Below are positions 51,282-60,500 of a stretch of 64,000 nt of DNA, one piece after another. The position numbers were made by a program, and so were the translations under genes. How positions within the stretch are numbered: position 1 is the stretch's first letter; each line of letters begins with the position of its first letter. The notes beneath the pieces were generated by a model. That model saw only the letters and a list, made by a program, of their open reading frames with translations. It had not been told where the DNA came from and made no database searches. Source of the stretch: Sphingomonas sp. LHG3406-1 (lineage in GTDB: Bacteria > Pseudomonadota > Alphaproteobacteria > Sphingomonadales > Sphingomonadaceae); assembly GCF_029637485.1 (NCBI RefSeq), contig NZ_CP069128.1, positions 310,001 through 374,000 of the forward strand. The letters run 5' to 3'.

Positions 51282-53319
51282 TGGCGGCACTCCGTACGAG
51301 CGAAGGTTGCGGCAAAAAGCCCATCGGCGCTCGAGAAGCGTCCGGCTTGGCGGCACATTCGGCCTCGAGCATCTCAGCAAGCGTGGTTGCTTGCTCTTCT
51401 CCCAACAGCTGAGCCTTTCGCGCCACCAAGGCGAAGTCACCGGGGGTGAGGTTATGAATGTGATCAAGCGCAGCAGGCGCCGCTTGGCCGAAGTAGTGTT
51501 CGAACAATGCCCGCGCCTGAGCCCTGCTAAGCGGCCGAAAACTAATCTTGAAGACAAAGCGGCGAGAGGTTGCAGGGTCGAGGCTGTCGCGCAGGTTTGT
51601 CGTTGCGACAAAGGGAGTTGCGGCCCGCTCCATCCAAGTCAGCATCTCGTTCGTCATGCTCACTTCCCAGCTACGACTGGCCAGCTGGCGATCCCGAAGC
51701 AACGAGTCTGCTTCATCGATGATGAGCATGGCTTTCTGATCAGCCGCCTGGCGAAACGCAGCAGCAATCGCCTTTTCGGTGTTGCCCACGTACATGTTGA
51801 GCAAGTCAGATGCGCGTTTCTCGACCACTTCGATCCCGAGACGCCCTGCGATGTACCGCGCCAATGCACTTTTTCCGGTACCTGGCGGCCCGGAAGCGAG
51901 AAGCGACCAGTTCGGTGCCGCAGCGGCTGCAAGGCGGGATACCAAAAGCTCAAGATCCATGTCCGCTCCGCAAAGAGCCGGATGAAAGCTGACCTCAGAG
52001 CTTCGTGAGATACCTGCTTCTGCTCCGAGTGCGCGTTCGATCGACGAGGCGGCAGCAATCGCCGTACTGGCTCGTCCATCGGTCCATGCTGCCGCCTGAA
52101 CAGCGTTCCGCATTACCGCTGGGGCGACCTTAATTGCTGCGAGGCTGTCGCGCTCGGGCGAGGGAATTGAAAGGCGCTGCTGGTCAACCATCTCGTCCAC
52201 AAGCTTGCGCCGCAAGGCCCGGTTCGGCATCTGAAAATGGATCGCAAGCGTCATCCGCCGCAGAACAGCGCTGCCGAGCAAGGCATGATCATTGACGATC
52301 CAAATTGTCGGCGAAGTGGAGCGCTCGACCAGGTTGTTCAGATACAACTTGGAATGTTTGCTGGCGAGGAAGGAAGGCTGGATCATCAGGTCTTCCGCCT
52401 CGTCCACGATCAGCAGATGCTCGGAAGAACGCCTCACGAGCGAACGGCAGATAGCCAGGTGGCCGAGGCGTTCTGAGCGTTCGGGCTCAGTACCATATTC
52501 GTCGGTCGCTCCGACCATCACCGCATGCAAGCCGCAGGCTTGCGCCAGTACACGAGCAAACTCAGACTTGCCGGTACCCGGCACGCCGTAGAGGAGAATG
52601 TTGAGACCGGTGCGGCGACGAGAGGACTCGTGGACCAGGGTACGAGCAAGCTCCCCCAGCTCGCCAAGCTGATTGAAGTTCTCCCAGCCAAGCGTGGGAG
52701 CAGGAGCCGATCCGAGCAGTCCCTTGGCAAGCTTCGCAGGCTGCACAGTCGGCATCTGGGCGATACGCAAGGAGAGGCCGCTGGCAGTCCAGTCGCCACC
52801 ACGGCAGTCGGTAACAAGACCCGCGCTCAGGAGTGCTGATCCCGGCTCCATGCGCTTATGAATGGTCAGGGCGCTCTTGCCGAGAAGCGCTGCAAGCACA
52901 TCGACATGCACCTCGTTGTTCACACGAGGTCCGTTCACGAAGAGCTGGAGAAGCTGGCTGTAGGGCTCGAACATACGAGCCCGAACCAGGTGGCGGAGGA
53001 TGTCGACGTCCAGTTGATCGAGGTCGACCGTTTGGCCAAGCCACTGCAAGCGAGTGTCTAGACCTGTCGAACGCCGGCGGGGAAGCGCCGCACGCAGTTG
53101 CCCAATCCGTTCTCCCATAGCGTTCTGGAAATCCTCTTCCGTCCAGCCGCGTGTCCCGGAACGTGTCCACCGCATCCCCAACTCGCAGCCAATCTGATCT
53201 GCAAGGTCGAGGACGGAATCGCGCATATGCTCAGGAAGCTTGCGCGAAATCTGCGGCAGTGCCTCAACTGAAAGATGGGCGAGCAGGGCGCGCTCACCCT
53301 TTGGCATGGTGCCCGGCAT
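51271..53319 (-). CDS. Double-AAA ATPase (tandem AAA modules, Cdc48/Vps4-like)
   Basis: A protein of about 682 residues with two complete AAA modules. The first has LLYGVPGTGKSEFAR (about 241-255) and LLIVDEAEDLM; the second has LASGPPGTGKSALARYIAG (about 472) and MLIIDEADSLL, with TNLRDSLDPATSRRF as its sensor/arginine-finger segment. The N-terminal 240 residues are an unassigned, mostly helical domain. The start is unclear: ATG 53319 or 53307, or GTG 53355 directly behind GAGGAG. Tandem AAA proteins of this kind remodel or unfold substrates. It follows two membrane-protein genes and precedes the PcfJ-like gene, all on one strand. Confidence 0.85.
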   Translation of the reverse strand: MPGTMPKGERALLAHLSVEALPQISRKLPEHMRDSVLDLADQIGCELGMRWTRSGTRGWTEEDFQNAMGERIGQLRAALPRRRSTGLDTRLQWLGQTVDLDQLDVDILRHLVRARMFEPYSQLLQLFVNGPRVNNEVHVDVLAALLGKSALTIHKRMEPGSALLSAGLVTDCRGGDWTASGLSLRIAQMPTVQPAKLAKGLLGSAPAPTLGWENFNQLGELGELARTLVHESSRRRTGLNILLYGVPGTGKSEFARVLAQACGLHAVMVGATDEYGTEPERSERLGHLAICRSLVRRSSEHLLIVDEAEDLMIQPSFLASKHSKLYLNNLVERSTSPTIWIVNDHALLGSAVLRRMTLAIHFQMPNRALRRKLVDEMVDQQRLSIPSPERDSLAAIKVAPAVMRNAVQAAAWTDGRASTAIAAASSIERALGAEAGISRSSEVSFHPALCGADMDLELLVSRLAAAAAPNWSLLASGPPGTGKSALARYIAGRLGIEVVEKRASDLLNMYVGNTEKAIAAAFRQAADQKAMLIIDEADSLLRDRQLASRSWEVSMTNEMLTWMERAATPFVATTNLRDSLDPATSRRFVFKISFRPLSRAQARALFEHYFGQAAPAALDHIHNLTPGDFALVARKAQLLGEEQATTLAEMLEAECAAKPDASRAPMGFLPQPSLVRSAANAA

Positions 53320-53395
53320 TTTATTGATGAAGCGGCAACGGCGACGGATAAGCACCTCCTCTTGGCTGGAGATGCGAGAAGAACATCGACGTACG

Positions 53396-53878
53396 TCAGA
53401 TCTGGTCGTTTTGCCTGAACGGCACATCGTCGCTGTCCTGGCCGGTCGCGGAAAGAAGTTGGACGTCGAGGCGCAGGCGTCCACGCGGGTCTACCATTCG
53501 AGGTACAATGAAGCGGCCCTGGAAACGTCCGCGGTAACCCGGCTCCGTCGACAGCGATAATTTCTGCTCATCCATATGCACAGACGTGCAGTGAATGTGC
53601 TCCACACAGTCGTAGAGGCTGTAGCGGGCGCGCAAGTCGACGAGCTGGAGCGCGCTTTGATTGCGATACTCGACTTGGACGGTGAACTGTTGATCACCCT
53701 CGGTGGCGTAGTCATGCTGATCCCACGCGATGCTCGTGAGCTTGACGAGTCTTACCGGTACGTTTTTGTCCCACAGTGCCCAGTCGAGCATTTCCTCCAC
53801 GAGAACCCAGGTAAGAACCGCGAGCAGGAATAGACCGGTGCCGATCGACCGCAGCACGGAGGTGACCAAATCCAGCAT
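53396..53878 (-). CDS. Membrane-anchored beta-domain protein (paralog 1)
   Basis: A 160-residue protein; ATG 53878 has GGAG 8 nt upstream and lies 1 nt past the preceding stop. An N-terminal hydrophobic helix (residues about 9-28) anchors an otherwise beta-rich domain containing QFTVQVEYRNQSALQLVDLRA, then YDCVEHIHCTSV and GRLRLDVQLLSATG. The pattern L-x-D-C ... C ... V ... G-x-L-R-x-x-V ... T-G is shared with the upstream paralog. The orientation is not certain; the Cys pair suggests an oxidising (periplasmic) location. No family recognised. Confidence 0.65.
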   Translation of the reverse strand: MLDLVTSVLRSIGTGLFLLAVLTWVLVEEMLDWALWDKNVPVRLVKLTSIAWDQHDYATEGDQQFTVQVEYRNQSALQLVDLRARYSLYDCVEHIHCTSVHMDEQKLSLSTEPGYRGRFQGRFIVPRMVDPRGRLRLDVQLLSATGQDSDDVPFRQNDQI

Positions 53879-53879
53879 C

Positions 53880-54323
53880 TCAGCTCCAATCGAGAACACC
53901 GCCGGTGACCCGGACTTGTGCTCTAAGCGTCCCTCGAATTGTCGGGACGTTTTCGAAGTAAACCCAAGCTTGGGTCCGGCGAGCCAGTCCTGCTGGAGCG
54001 AGCAGCTGTAGCCGCGCGGCCTTCCTGGCTACCGGCTCGCAATCATCAGCAACGCGGTGAGAGCAGTCCAGGAGTGTGACGACGACGTCTATGCTCTCGA
54101 GCTCAGCGCCGGCGTGATTGGCAATCTGGAGCTTCACCCGAACAGGTACAGAAATCGCTGGATCGCTCATCAGCACGGCATCAGCTTTCCGCACCTCGAT
54201 GAGGTCCGCGCCTACGTAAGTCTCCGTGTAGACGTTATCCCACACCAGGTAGGCGCCCAGGACGGTGGCGAGCAGGGCGACAGCAATTCGCGCGGTCCGA
54301 CTGAAGACGACGGCGAAAAACAA
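53880..54323 (-). CDS. Membrane-anchored beta-domain protein (paralog 2)
   Basis: A 147-residue protein with one hydrophobic helix (residues about 11-28, RIAVALLATVLGAYLVW) and a beta-sandwich-like exported part: VPVRVKLQIANHAGAELESIDV, then LLDCSHRVADDCEPV and GTLRAQVRVTGGV. It is the first gene of the minus-strand unit, divergent from the gene at 54513 across 189 nt, and is paralogous to the next gene by the spacing of the Cys pair and the closing G-x-L-R motif. The pair may form a membrane complex with the double-AAA ATPase. Confidence 0.65.
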   Translation of the reverse strand: MFFAVVFSRTARIAVALLATVLGAYLVWDNVYTETYVGADLIEVRKADAVLMSDPAISVPVRVKLQIANHAGAELESIDVVVTLLDCSHRVADDCEPVARKAARLQLLAPAGLARRTQAWVYFENVPTIRGTLRAQVRVTGGVLDWS

Positions 54324-54512
54324 GAGGGTGAGCAGGATCGCTATTGGAGTAATTCCCTCTGAGTTTGCATGTGGGAGAGCTGCCTTAGACCTACGACAAA
54401 CCCGGTCGGGGGCAGGCTGAGGGAAGCCGTATTGTCTTGTACGGACTAGAGTTGCCCGTCACATGTTAACACCTGAGCTGGCGCGAGCTGCTCGGGGGGT
54501 AGGGGGCGTGAC

Positions 54513-55313
54513 GTGCAGGGGCTGCTGACATCTGAAGAACGAGCGAAGCCGGTCCCCCTGTGGCTCGCCTGCATCGGCGATCACCTTCCGGCCGAACTCC
54601 CGCTGCATGACTTGCTCGACGGCTCGCTCTACTATCCGGCGAGCGGTTTTGATGGAGATCCAATTGCTCTTCTTTCTGGAGCGGTCTTCTCCTTCATCTA
54701 CGTAGACTATGCGTGCACGAAACAAGCGCTCGAGGCAGCGCTTCAGGAGGGAGGCTTCCGCGGTTATCACGAGCTTGCCCGTCGTGATGTCGCGGAGAGT
54801 GAACTTCGAAGCACTAATTCCGTCACAGTCCACCCCACGGCCGCTGAGCTTGAGACGCTGAGCCGAGCGGATTTTCAGCGGGTGAATGAGGCCTTCTGCT
54901 CATGGCATGTGTTCGAGCGAAGCGCCGGCTTTGGGCCGGAGCATGGGCCCGAGCGCTTCTCCATGCTGTTCGTTCTTGCAGATGGAGCGGCCGCCTATCA
55001 GGCGCTTTACAGCTCCCGTGGCATCACTCCCGCCATTCTCGCCATCATTCAACCTGGTCATGCCTTTGGCGGCAATTATTCCAACTTCTTCGAGCCCGGC
55101 GCGCTGCTGCACCGGAGTGTGTGTCAGATGGGTCAGCCCTGGCCTAAGCGCATTCTTGCTGGCTGGTATAAAGGCGCGGCGAGCACGGAGCTCGAGCCTG
55201 TCTGGCCGGAGTACAATCAGTGTGTTGCCGCCACGCGCACGCAGCGACACGAGCTGTTCTTGTGGGAGATCAGCCGCCCCAACGAGGGCGTTCGAAAAGG
55301 AGTACAGGGATGA
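54513..55313 (+). CDS. Hypothetical 266-aa protein, first gene of a three-gene unit
   Basis: The frame opens at GTG 54513. No family recognised. It is a soluble protein with a RVNEAFCSWHVFERSAGFG helix, a core FSMLFVLADGAAAYQALY stretch and LAIIQPGHAFGGNYSNFF, followed by a C-terminal Arg/His-rich portion ending near a DLFLWEIS-like strand. It is the first of three genes joined by ATGA and 1-nt spacings (54513, 55310, 55797), all co-directional. The 189 nt between its start and the divergent membrane-protein gene must contain both promoters; a weak CCGTA/TACGG inverted repeat is visible there. Confidence 0.65.
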   Translation: MQGLLTSEERAKPVPLWLACIGDHLPAELPLHDLLDGSLYYPASGFDGDPIALLSGAVFSFIYVDYACTKQALEAALQEGGFRGYHELARRDVAESELRSTNSVTVHPTAAELETLSRADFQRVNEAFCSWHVFERSAGFGPEHGPERFSMLFVLADGAAAYQALYSSRGITPAILAIIQPGHAFGGNYSNFFEPGALLHRSVCQMGQPWPKRILAGWYKGAASTELEPVWPEYNQCVAATRTQRHELFLWEISRPNEGVRKGVQG

Positions 55314-55795
55314 TTGCTGCGTTGCTGCACACTGCGCTTGACGGCGCTCCATTGCCAGACCGGATAAAGGCTGAAGCGCGCGTGTTCGACTACATGCGTG
55401 CGGTTAAAGGGCAGCTCGAGCACGTCGACGATGCGTTGCTTGGGATTGAGCTTATCCGGTCAATTGAGCTGGTTGAAAAGAGCAACCTTCCCGGTCACTG
55501 CTACTTGGACATCCACACGTCCGATTACCGCGCTGAGGCGACCTGGCACGTAGCTCGTACCTGCGTTGAATTGCTCAGTCAGCTGTATAATCGCTATCGT
55601 GGGTCGAACGTCGCACAGGCGGTTCACAATGAGCTTCTTTGCACCTGTCGCCGCCGCTGGCCCAACTTCCGTGCCGGAGGAATGGCGCCTGTTCAGAACG
55701 CCGAGCGGGCGACCGGCATTCGCATAGAAGCAGAGCTGAGGCGCCTGGAAGCGCGCGAAGAGCCCTGGTGGACCATGGCAGGCGAGGGCTACTGA
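55310..55795 (+). CDS. Hypothetical 161-aa protein, second gene of a three-gene unit
   Basis: ATG 55310 overlaps the preceding stop (ATGA) behind GGAGTACAGGG, which fixes the start. The protein is soluble and largely helical, with RIKAEARVFDYMRAVKGQLEHV near residues 19-38, a short GHCYLDIHTSDYRAEA strand region and a C-terminal ATGIRIEAELRRLEAREE helix. No family recognised. Translational coupling to the first gene and 1-nt spacing to the phosphatase gene indicate one operon and a joint function. Confidence 0.6.
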   Translation: MIAALLHTALDGAPLPDRIKAEARVFDYMRAVKGQLEHVDDALLGIELIRSIELVEKSNLPGHCYLDIHTSDYRAEATWHVARTCVELLSQLYNRYRGSNVAQAVHNELLCTCRRRWPNFRAGGMAPVQNAERATGIRIEAELRRLEAREEPWWTMAGEGY

Positions 55796-55796
55796 G

Positions 55797-56621
55797 TTGA
55801 GCGCGGCATCGACTCAGGCGGGTACGACTGTTGCCATCGTCTATGACTTTGACGGAACGCTGGCTCCTGGATCAATGCAGGAGCATTCATTCATCCCTGA
55901 ACTTGGCTATCCCGATCCGCGGGTATTTTGGGCGGAGGTGAAAGCTGAAGCCGAGCGCCATGATGGCGACGGCATCCTCACTTACATGCAGCTGATGCTG
56001 CAGAAGTCCGCCAAGCCCTTCACGCGTGCTGATCTTGCCAAGCACGGTGCCGGACTCCCGCTCTTTGAAGGAGTGCGGGAATGGTTCGCTCGCACGAACT
56101 CTTTTGCCGGTTCGCTTGGATTGAAATGCGAGCACTATGTGGTCTCTTCGGGGCTCCGCGAGATGATCGAAGCAAGCCCGATCGGAGGCGAGTTCACGCA
56201 CATCTTTGCGTCGGGCTTCAGCTACTCCGAAGCGGGCGTAGTTCAGGCACCGGCGGTCGCGATCAACTATACGGGGAAAACTCAGTTCCTCTTCCGAATC
56301 AACAAGGGTTTGCGCACAACCTGGGACGACAGTGCAGTGAACCGATGGATTCCCATGAATCAACGCCCGGTCCCTTTTGCGCGCATGATCTTCATCGGCG
56401 ATGGCGACACCGACATTCCAGCGATGAAGATGCTCCGGCTGCAGGGCGGTACGTCCATTGCCGTCTTTGATCCACGAGAGTGGGGGACGGCTGAAGTTCG
56501 TCAGAAGATGGAGCTGCTCATTGCGGAAGATCGCGTGAGCTACGTTGCTCCGGCCGACTACCGCGAGGGCACACAATTGGACGTGACTGTTCGAGGGGTC
56601 CTGCGCCGAATGGTTCCATAG
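55797..56621 (+). CDS. HAD-superfamily phosphatase
   Basis: A 274-residue hydrolase starting at TTG 55797, 1 nt after the previous stop. Motif I is YDFDGTLAPGS (nucleophile and acid Asp near residues 18-20), motif II VVSSGLREMI, the motif III lysine is probably in NYTGKTQFLF, and motif IV is FIGDGDTDIPAMK. The cap region lies between motifs I and II. This matches phosphoserine-phosphatase-like HAD enzymes, which act on small phosphate esters, so it may process a nucleotide or sugar phosphate made or sensed by the two proteins encoded upstream. The substrate is unknown. Confidence 0.83.
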   Translation: MSAASTQAGTTVAIVYDFDGTLAPGSMQEHSFIPELGYPDPRVFWAEVKAEAERHDGDGILTYMQLMLQKSAKPFTRADLAKHGAGLPLFEGVREWFARTNSFAGSLGLKCEHYVVSSGLREMIEASPIGGEFTHIFASGFSYSEAGVVQAPAVAINYTGKTQFLFRINKGLRTTWDDSAVNRWIPMNQRPVPFARMIFIGDGDTDIPAMKMLRLQGGTSIAVFDPREWGTAEVRQKMELLIAEDRVSYVAPADYREGTQLDVTVRGVLRRMVP

Positions 56622-56806
56622 GCTCTTGGAAAGTGGGCGCCGGCTGCCGGACATGATCCATTGTGTGTTCTGAAGTTCGGCGGACAGCCTCGTTTATCAT
56701 GGGTGAGCTTAGTTCGTCCGGAGAAAGGCCCGATACTTAAAAGTGCGAGCTCTTTCTGGAGCCGGGCATCCCCGCCTTCTTTCTAGAAAACCAGCTTCGC
56801 GAAGGC

Positions 56807-57508
56807 TCACCGCGTGGTACGCCGAGCAACCTCCTGCTTTGCGTGCCACAGAAGGTCGGCGTCCATATCCTGGTTCAACATCCAGGTCAGATAGTCTGTG
56901 GGCACGTCCTGCCACCGCGCACCCCGATGCTTTCCAAATGGGACGCTGGCGATCCTTCGCGGCTGCTCCGTCCACTCAATCATCTGCTGGACTGTGGCGA
57001 GCTGCAACAGATCCTGCAGAAGGTGGGCTGTCACCCACGCGTCTGGACCTGCCCTATGCGGCGGCATCGCCAGCGACTTGTCTAAGGAGAAGCCGCGCCA
57101 GTAGCGGAGCACTTGGTTGCTATGCTTGGGAGCGTCCGGCCATACGTGAAGAGCAACCTTGTAGGTGCAGATCCATGGAATCGATCCGGTAACCTCGGTC
57201 GACAAAAACTTACGCTCGAACAAACAGTTGTGAGCGACGAGCACATCAGGTGGAGCGCCGAAAGAGATTGCGGCGCGCAGGTGTTCTGCTGTGCACGGAA
57301 AACAATCCGCACCGAAGTCTGCTTCAGTGAGGTGGTGTACCGCCATCGTTTCCGGCGGAATGCCATTTAGGGGTCGGTAGAGCCACGCCGTAGGTGGCGT
57401 TATCGAAAGGCCGTGATCGTCCCAGCAGACATCGCTAAATCCGAACTCTAGGACCTCCGCCGGCGGCTCCATGCCGGTGGTCTCGAGGTCAACTACGCGA
57501 AAGCGCAT
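56807..57508 (-). CDS. ExoX-like 3'-5' exonuclease (DEDDh) with DUF3820 tail
   Basis: A 233-residue protein. The DEDDh motifs are visible: FRVVDLETTGM (Asp, Glu), DVLVAHNCLFERKFL in place of the second Asp region, and HRAGPDAWVTAHLL (His, Asp). The C-terminal VPFGKHRGARWQDVPTDYL is the DUF3820-type tail often attached to ExoX-like proteins. It would digest DNA from 3' ends. Its start overlaps the AddA-like stop by 1 nt, making it the last gene in a minus-strand operon, AddB-like to AddA-like to ExoX-like. The 185 nt beyond its stop (56622-56806) contain nothing recognised. Confidence 0.88.
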   Translation of the reverse strand: MRFRVVDLETTGMEPPAEVLEFGFSDVCWDDHGLSITPPTAWLYRPLNGIPPETMAVHHLTEADFGADCFPCTAEHLRAAISFGAPPDVLVAHNCLFERKFLSTEVTGSIPWICTYKVALHVWPDAPKHSNQVLRYWRGFSLDKSLAMPPHRAGPDAWVTAHLLQDLLQLATVQQMIEWTEQPRRIASVPFGKHRGARWQDVPTDYLTWMLNQDMDADLLWHAKQEVARRTTR

Positions 57509-60500
57509 CAGCTCGGAAACTCCGTTGGCTTCACACGGAGTAGCGCCCCAACAAGGGGCATGTGAACGTAAAGCTCGCTGTGAGATCCTGGCCAGGCTTT
57601 CTCAAGCGCCTCCGCGTAGAGCCCAAGCTGAGGACCATATCCAGCTGCTCGCGTGTCCCATTGATCCCGTGAACCCGGGAAAGATTTGTGATCGATGATC
57701 GCAAAGCCGACATCGTGCTCCACAAGCAGGTCAATTCGGCCGTTCACGAGCTGATCTCCAATGTGCGCTGAGACCGGCGTCTCCCGGTGCACACGGCCGG
57801 TCGGCCACCGATTGCGAAGCTCAGCGGCAAGCCGGTCATGTGCGGCAAGCACATCGGGGGCCGCAATTTGATGCACTCCCCAGTTCGCCAGGACACGCTG
57901 GGCCAGGCTCAACCTGTCAGCGTGTGACGCAAGCAAATCGTCAGAAGCAATAATGGCATGCACCGCTTCGCCCAACAGGCGCATGTCAGCCTCTCCTACG
58001 AGAGGCAGGCGTCCACCAAGCTGAATGCGTTCCACGACCTGATATGACAGGCCGCTTGCGGCACCGCTCGGACGCCGATGCAGGGGAGGGCGCTCAAGAG
58101 TCTCCCGGTTGCCGCGAACGAATGCGGGAGAGATCGTGCGCGCCACTGCGGTTTCGGCGGCCGAAAGTACAGCGATGGCAGCCGTAAACTTCTGCTTTCC
58201 CGCCGTGATTGATCCTTCGCAGCCTTGCGGCAGATCCACATGAGTCACGCCGTTGCTGTCCAGAACTGAGATCCAGTTAGGCGGAGTTTTGACAGCTGGG
58301 GCGAAAACGAGGTGGTCTCGAGCCCGAGTGACTCCCACGTAAAGTAGACGGACTTCCTCATCTCGCGCCCGGGTTAAGGCTTGCTGGCCAATGGGCGAGT
58401 TTGCCGCACTTGTGTCGAGATAGACGTCCTTGCCCTGGCTGCCATAGGGCCACGGCCAGAAGCGAATCCATCGACCCTCGAGTGGGTTCTTCCAATCAAT
58501 CTCGCCATCGGCTTGCGCCACTGGCGCAAACAGGCGAGCTCGCGGTTGCTTTGCGAGACCGGTGAGGATCACGCACGGCCACTCCAAGCCTTTTGCCCCG
58601 TGATAGGTCATGACTTTCACGGCATCTTCACGCAGGCTTGGCGGACGCTTTGGCTTCTGAGCCGAGAGTGCGAGCAGCAAACCCGATGATGTGGCGGGCA
58701 CGCCGGCATTAGAGCAGTTTGCCTCGTACGATCGAGCAAAGCCACGCAATGCTTCTAGATCGTCTAGGCGAGCGGCGACGTCGCCCCAAGACTCGATACG
58801 GCGGATTACATCGGGCAGCAGTGCAATAGCGTCTACAAGCTCTCCGGGCGTCAAACCCAGCACCTGCTCACGCAACTGTTCGAGGTGCGGCGTGATCGGA
58901 ACGACTGCTCGCAAAGCAGCCCGCTGATCCTCGCCGCCGAGCGCCTCAAGCCAAGCTTCAGACTCGGGATCGTCCGCCAGAAAGCGAGCAAGCTCAGCCA
59001 GAGCAAGGGTATCGGTGGGGTCCGTAACCCAGCGGTATGCCGCAATGACCAACTCGACGTGTGGTGTTCGCGTAAGACCTTCTCGCTCAACCGCTACCCG
59101 GACCCCGACACTGCTTAGGGCTCCAGCAACTTTGGTGATGTCATCCTTGGTACGACAAAGGATGGCCACGTCGCCCGGCCGCATTGGCCTAACGTCCTTG
59201 GACTTCGTGCCAACGTTCCACTGGGAGACAGCGCTCACTGCATCCCGGACGGCTTCCGCCAGTGCTGCATATTGTTTCTCAAGCGAGCCCTCGAGCCACC
59301 AAACCGAGAGCGGATCGGAGGTGAAGCCATCTTCTTGACGAGCAGTGCCCGAGAAAGCGTGCTCCTCGGGAGCGAGGCCCATCGCGTCAAGTGCCGGTGC
59401 GAAGGCTGCATTGACGAAATCGATGATGCCCTCTCGGCTCCTATAGGAACGAGACAACACATCCTGCGGTTTGGAAGTCTGCGCCGCCACTCCTGCGAAG
59501 GCGGCTTGGGTCAACAAGCTGTCCGCGTTCCGGAAGCCGTAGATGGCCTGCTTGGGGTCACCGACCCATGTGCTTGCGTCCACCAGCGGAGCCAGCGCGG
59601 TGAAGATGGCGATCTGCAGCGGGCTGGAGTCCTGGAACTCATCGACGAATAGGCGCCCGATACGCTCACTTAGGCGAGCCGCTGTGACGGGGTTCTTGAG
59701 TGCCTCGAGCGCGAGCGCCTCCTGGTCCGTAAAGTCTAGCAGACCGCGCTCGGCCTTGTATGCCTGAAATGCTGAAAGCGCCTGGGCCGCACATGAGAAA
59801 AGCTCCGTGATGAAACGCTTACAGCCCTCCCTCAGCCTCGGATGCTCGGGATGGCGACTTGCCGCTCGGCAGACGTCCTCGAGGGCGGCGACGAATGCCG
59901 GTCCATCTTTCTTCGCGCACTTCAGCTTGGACAACCTTGCCCAATCTGGCCAGCACAGTCGTTCTCCTCGGCGATTGGCGGCGTCGATCTGGCGAAGCAG
60001 CTTCACAGCCGGCTTTGCGGTCGCACTGAAGTCGGCGGGAATGGCCGCGGCTGCCGCGGAAACGGCCGCCGCAAGATCCTGATCCAGGCGATCTCCGTCC
60101 GGCGCGGGCTGGGGGAGCACCTCGAGAAAGGACGCAATCGACTTCTCGCTAGACCGGCGCAGCCCATCCGCACCGATCCCATTCGAGCGAGCAAGCTCGA
60201 TGATGCGCTGAACGATGACACGCCAGTCGGAGCTGTCGCGCTCGTGTGCTTGCTTTGGCTCGAAGAAGCCCATTGCCTCCGCAAGCTCATTCAGCACCGG
60301 TGCGTGTCGTTCGATTGCAGCGTCAGCAGCAACAGCGAAGATCTGCTTGCTGCTATCCTCGGGGATCACCTCGACCCGTGGAGAACGTCCAAGCGCAATG
60401 GCATGCTCGGCGACAATCTGCCCGCAGATGGCGTTCAAAGTCCCGAAGCGCGCGCCGAGCAGCCTAGCGGCCTTGTCGGCCTTGCCTGTTTCGAAAAGTT

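Noticed and set aside
51282..51611. 110-residue N-terminal extension of the PcfJ-like protein
   Set aside because: It lies entirely within the double-AAA gene in another frame and is Arg/Ser-rich, as expected for a shadow; ATG 51281 overlaps the AAA stop in the usual coupled manner.
54459..54833. Minus-strand 124-codon frame opposite the 54513 gene
   Set aside because: Arg/Ser-rich composition and lack of a ribosome site mark it as a shadow; the plus-strand frame is part of a coupled three-gene unit.
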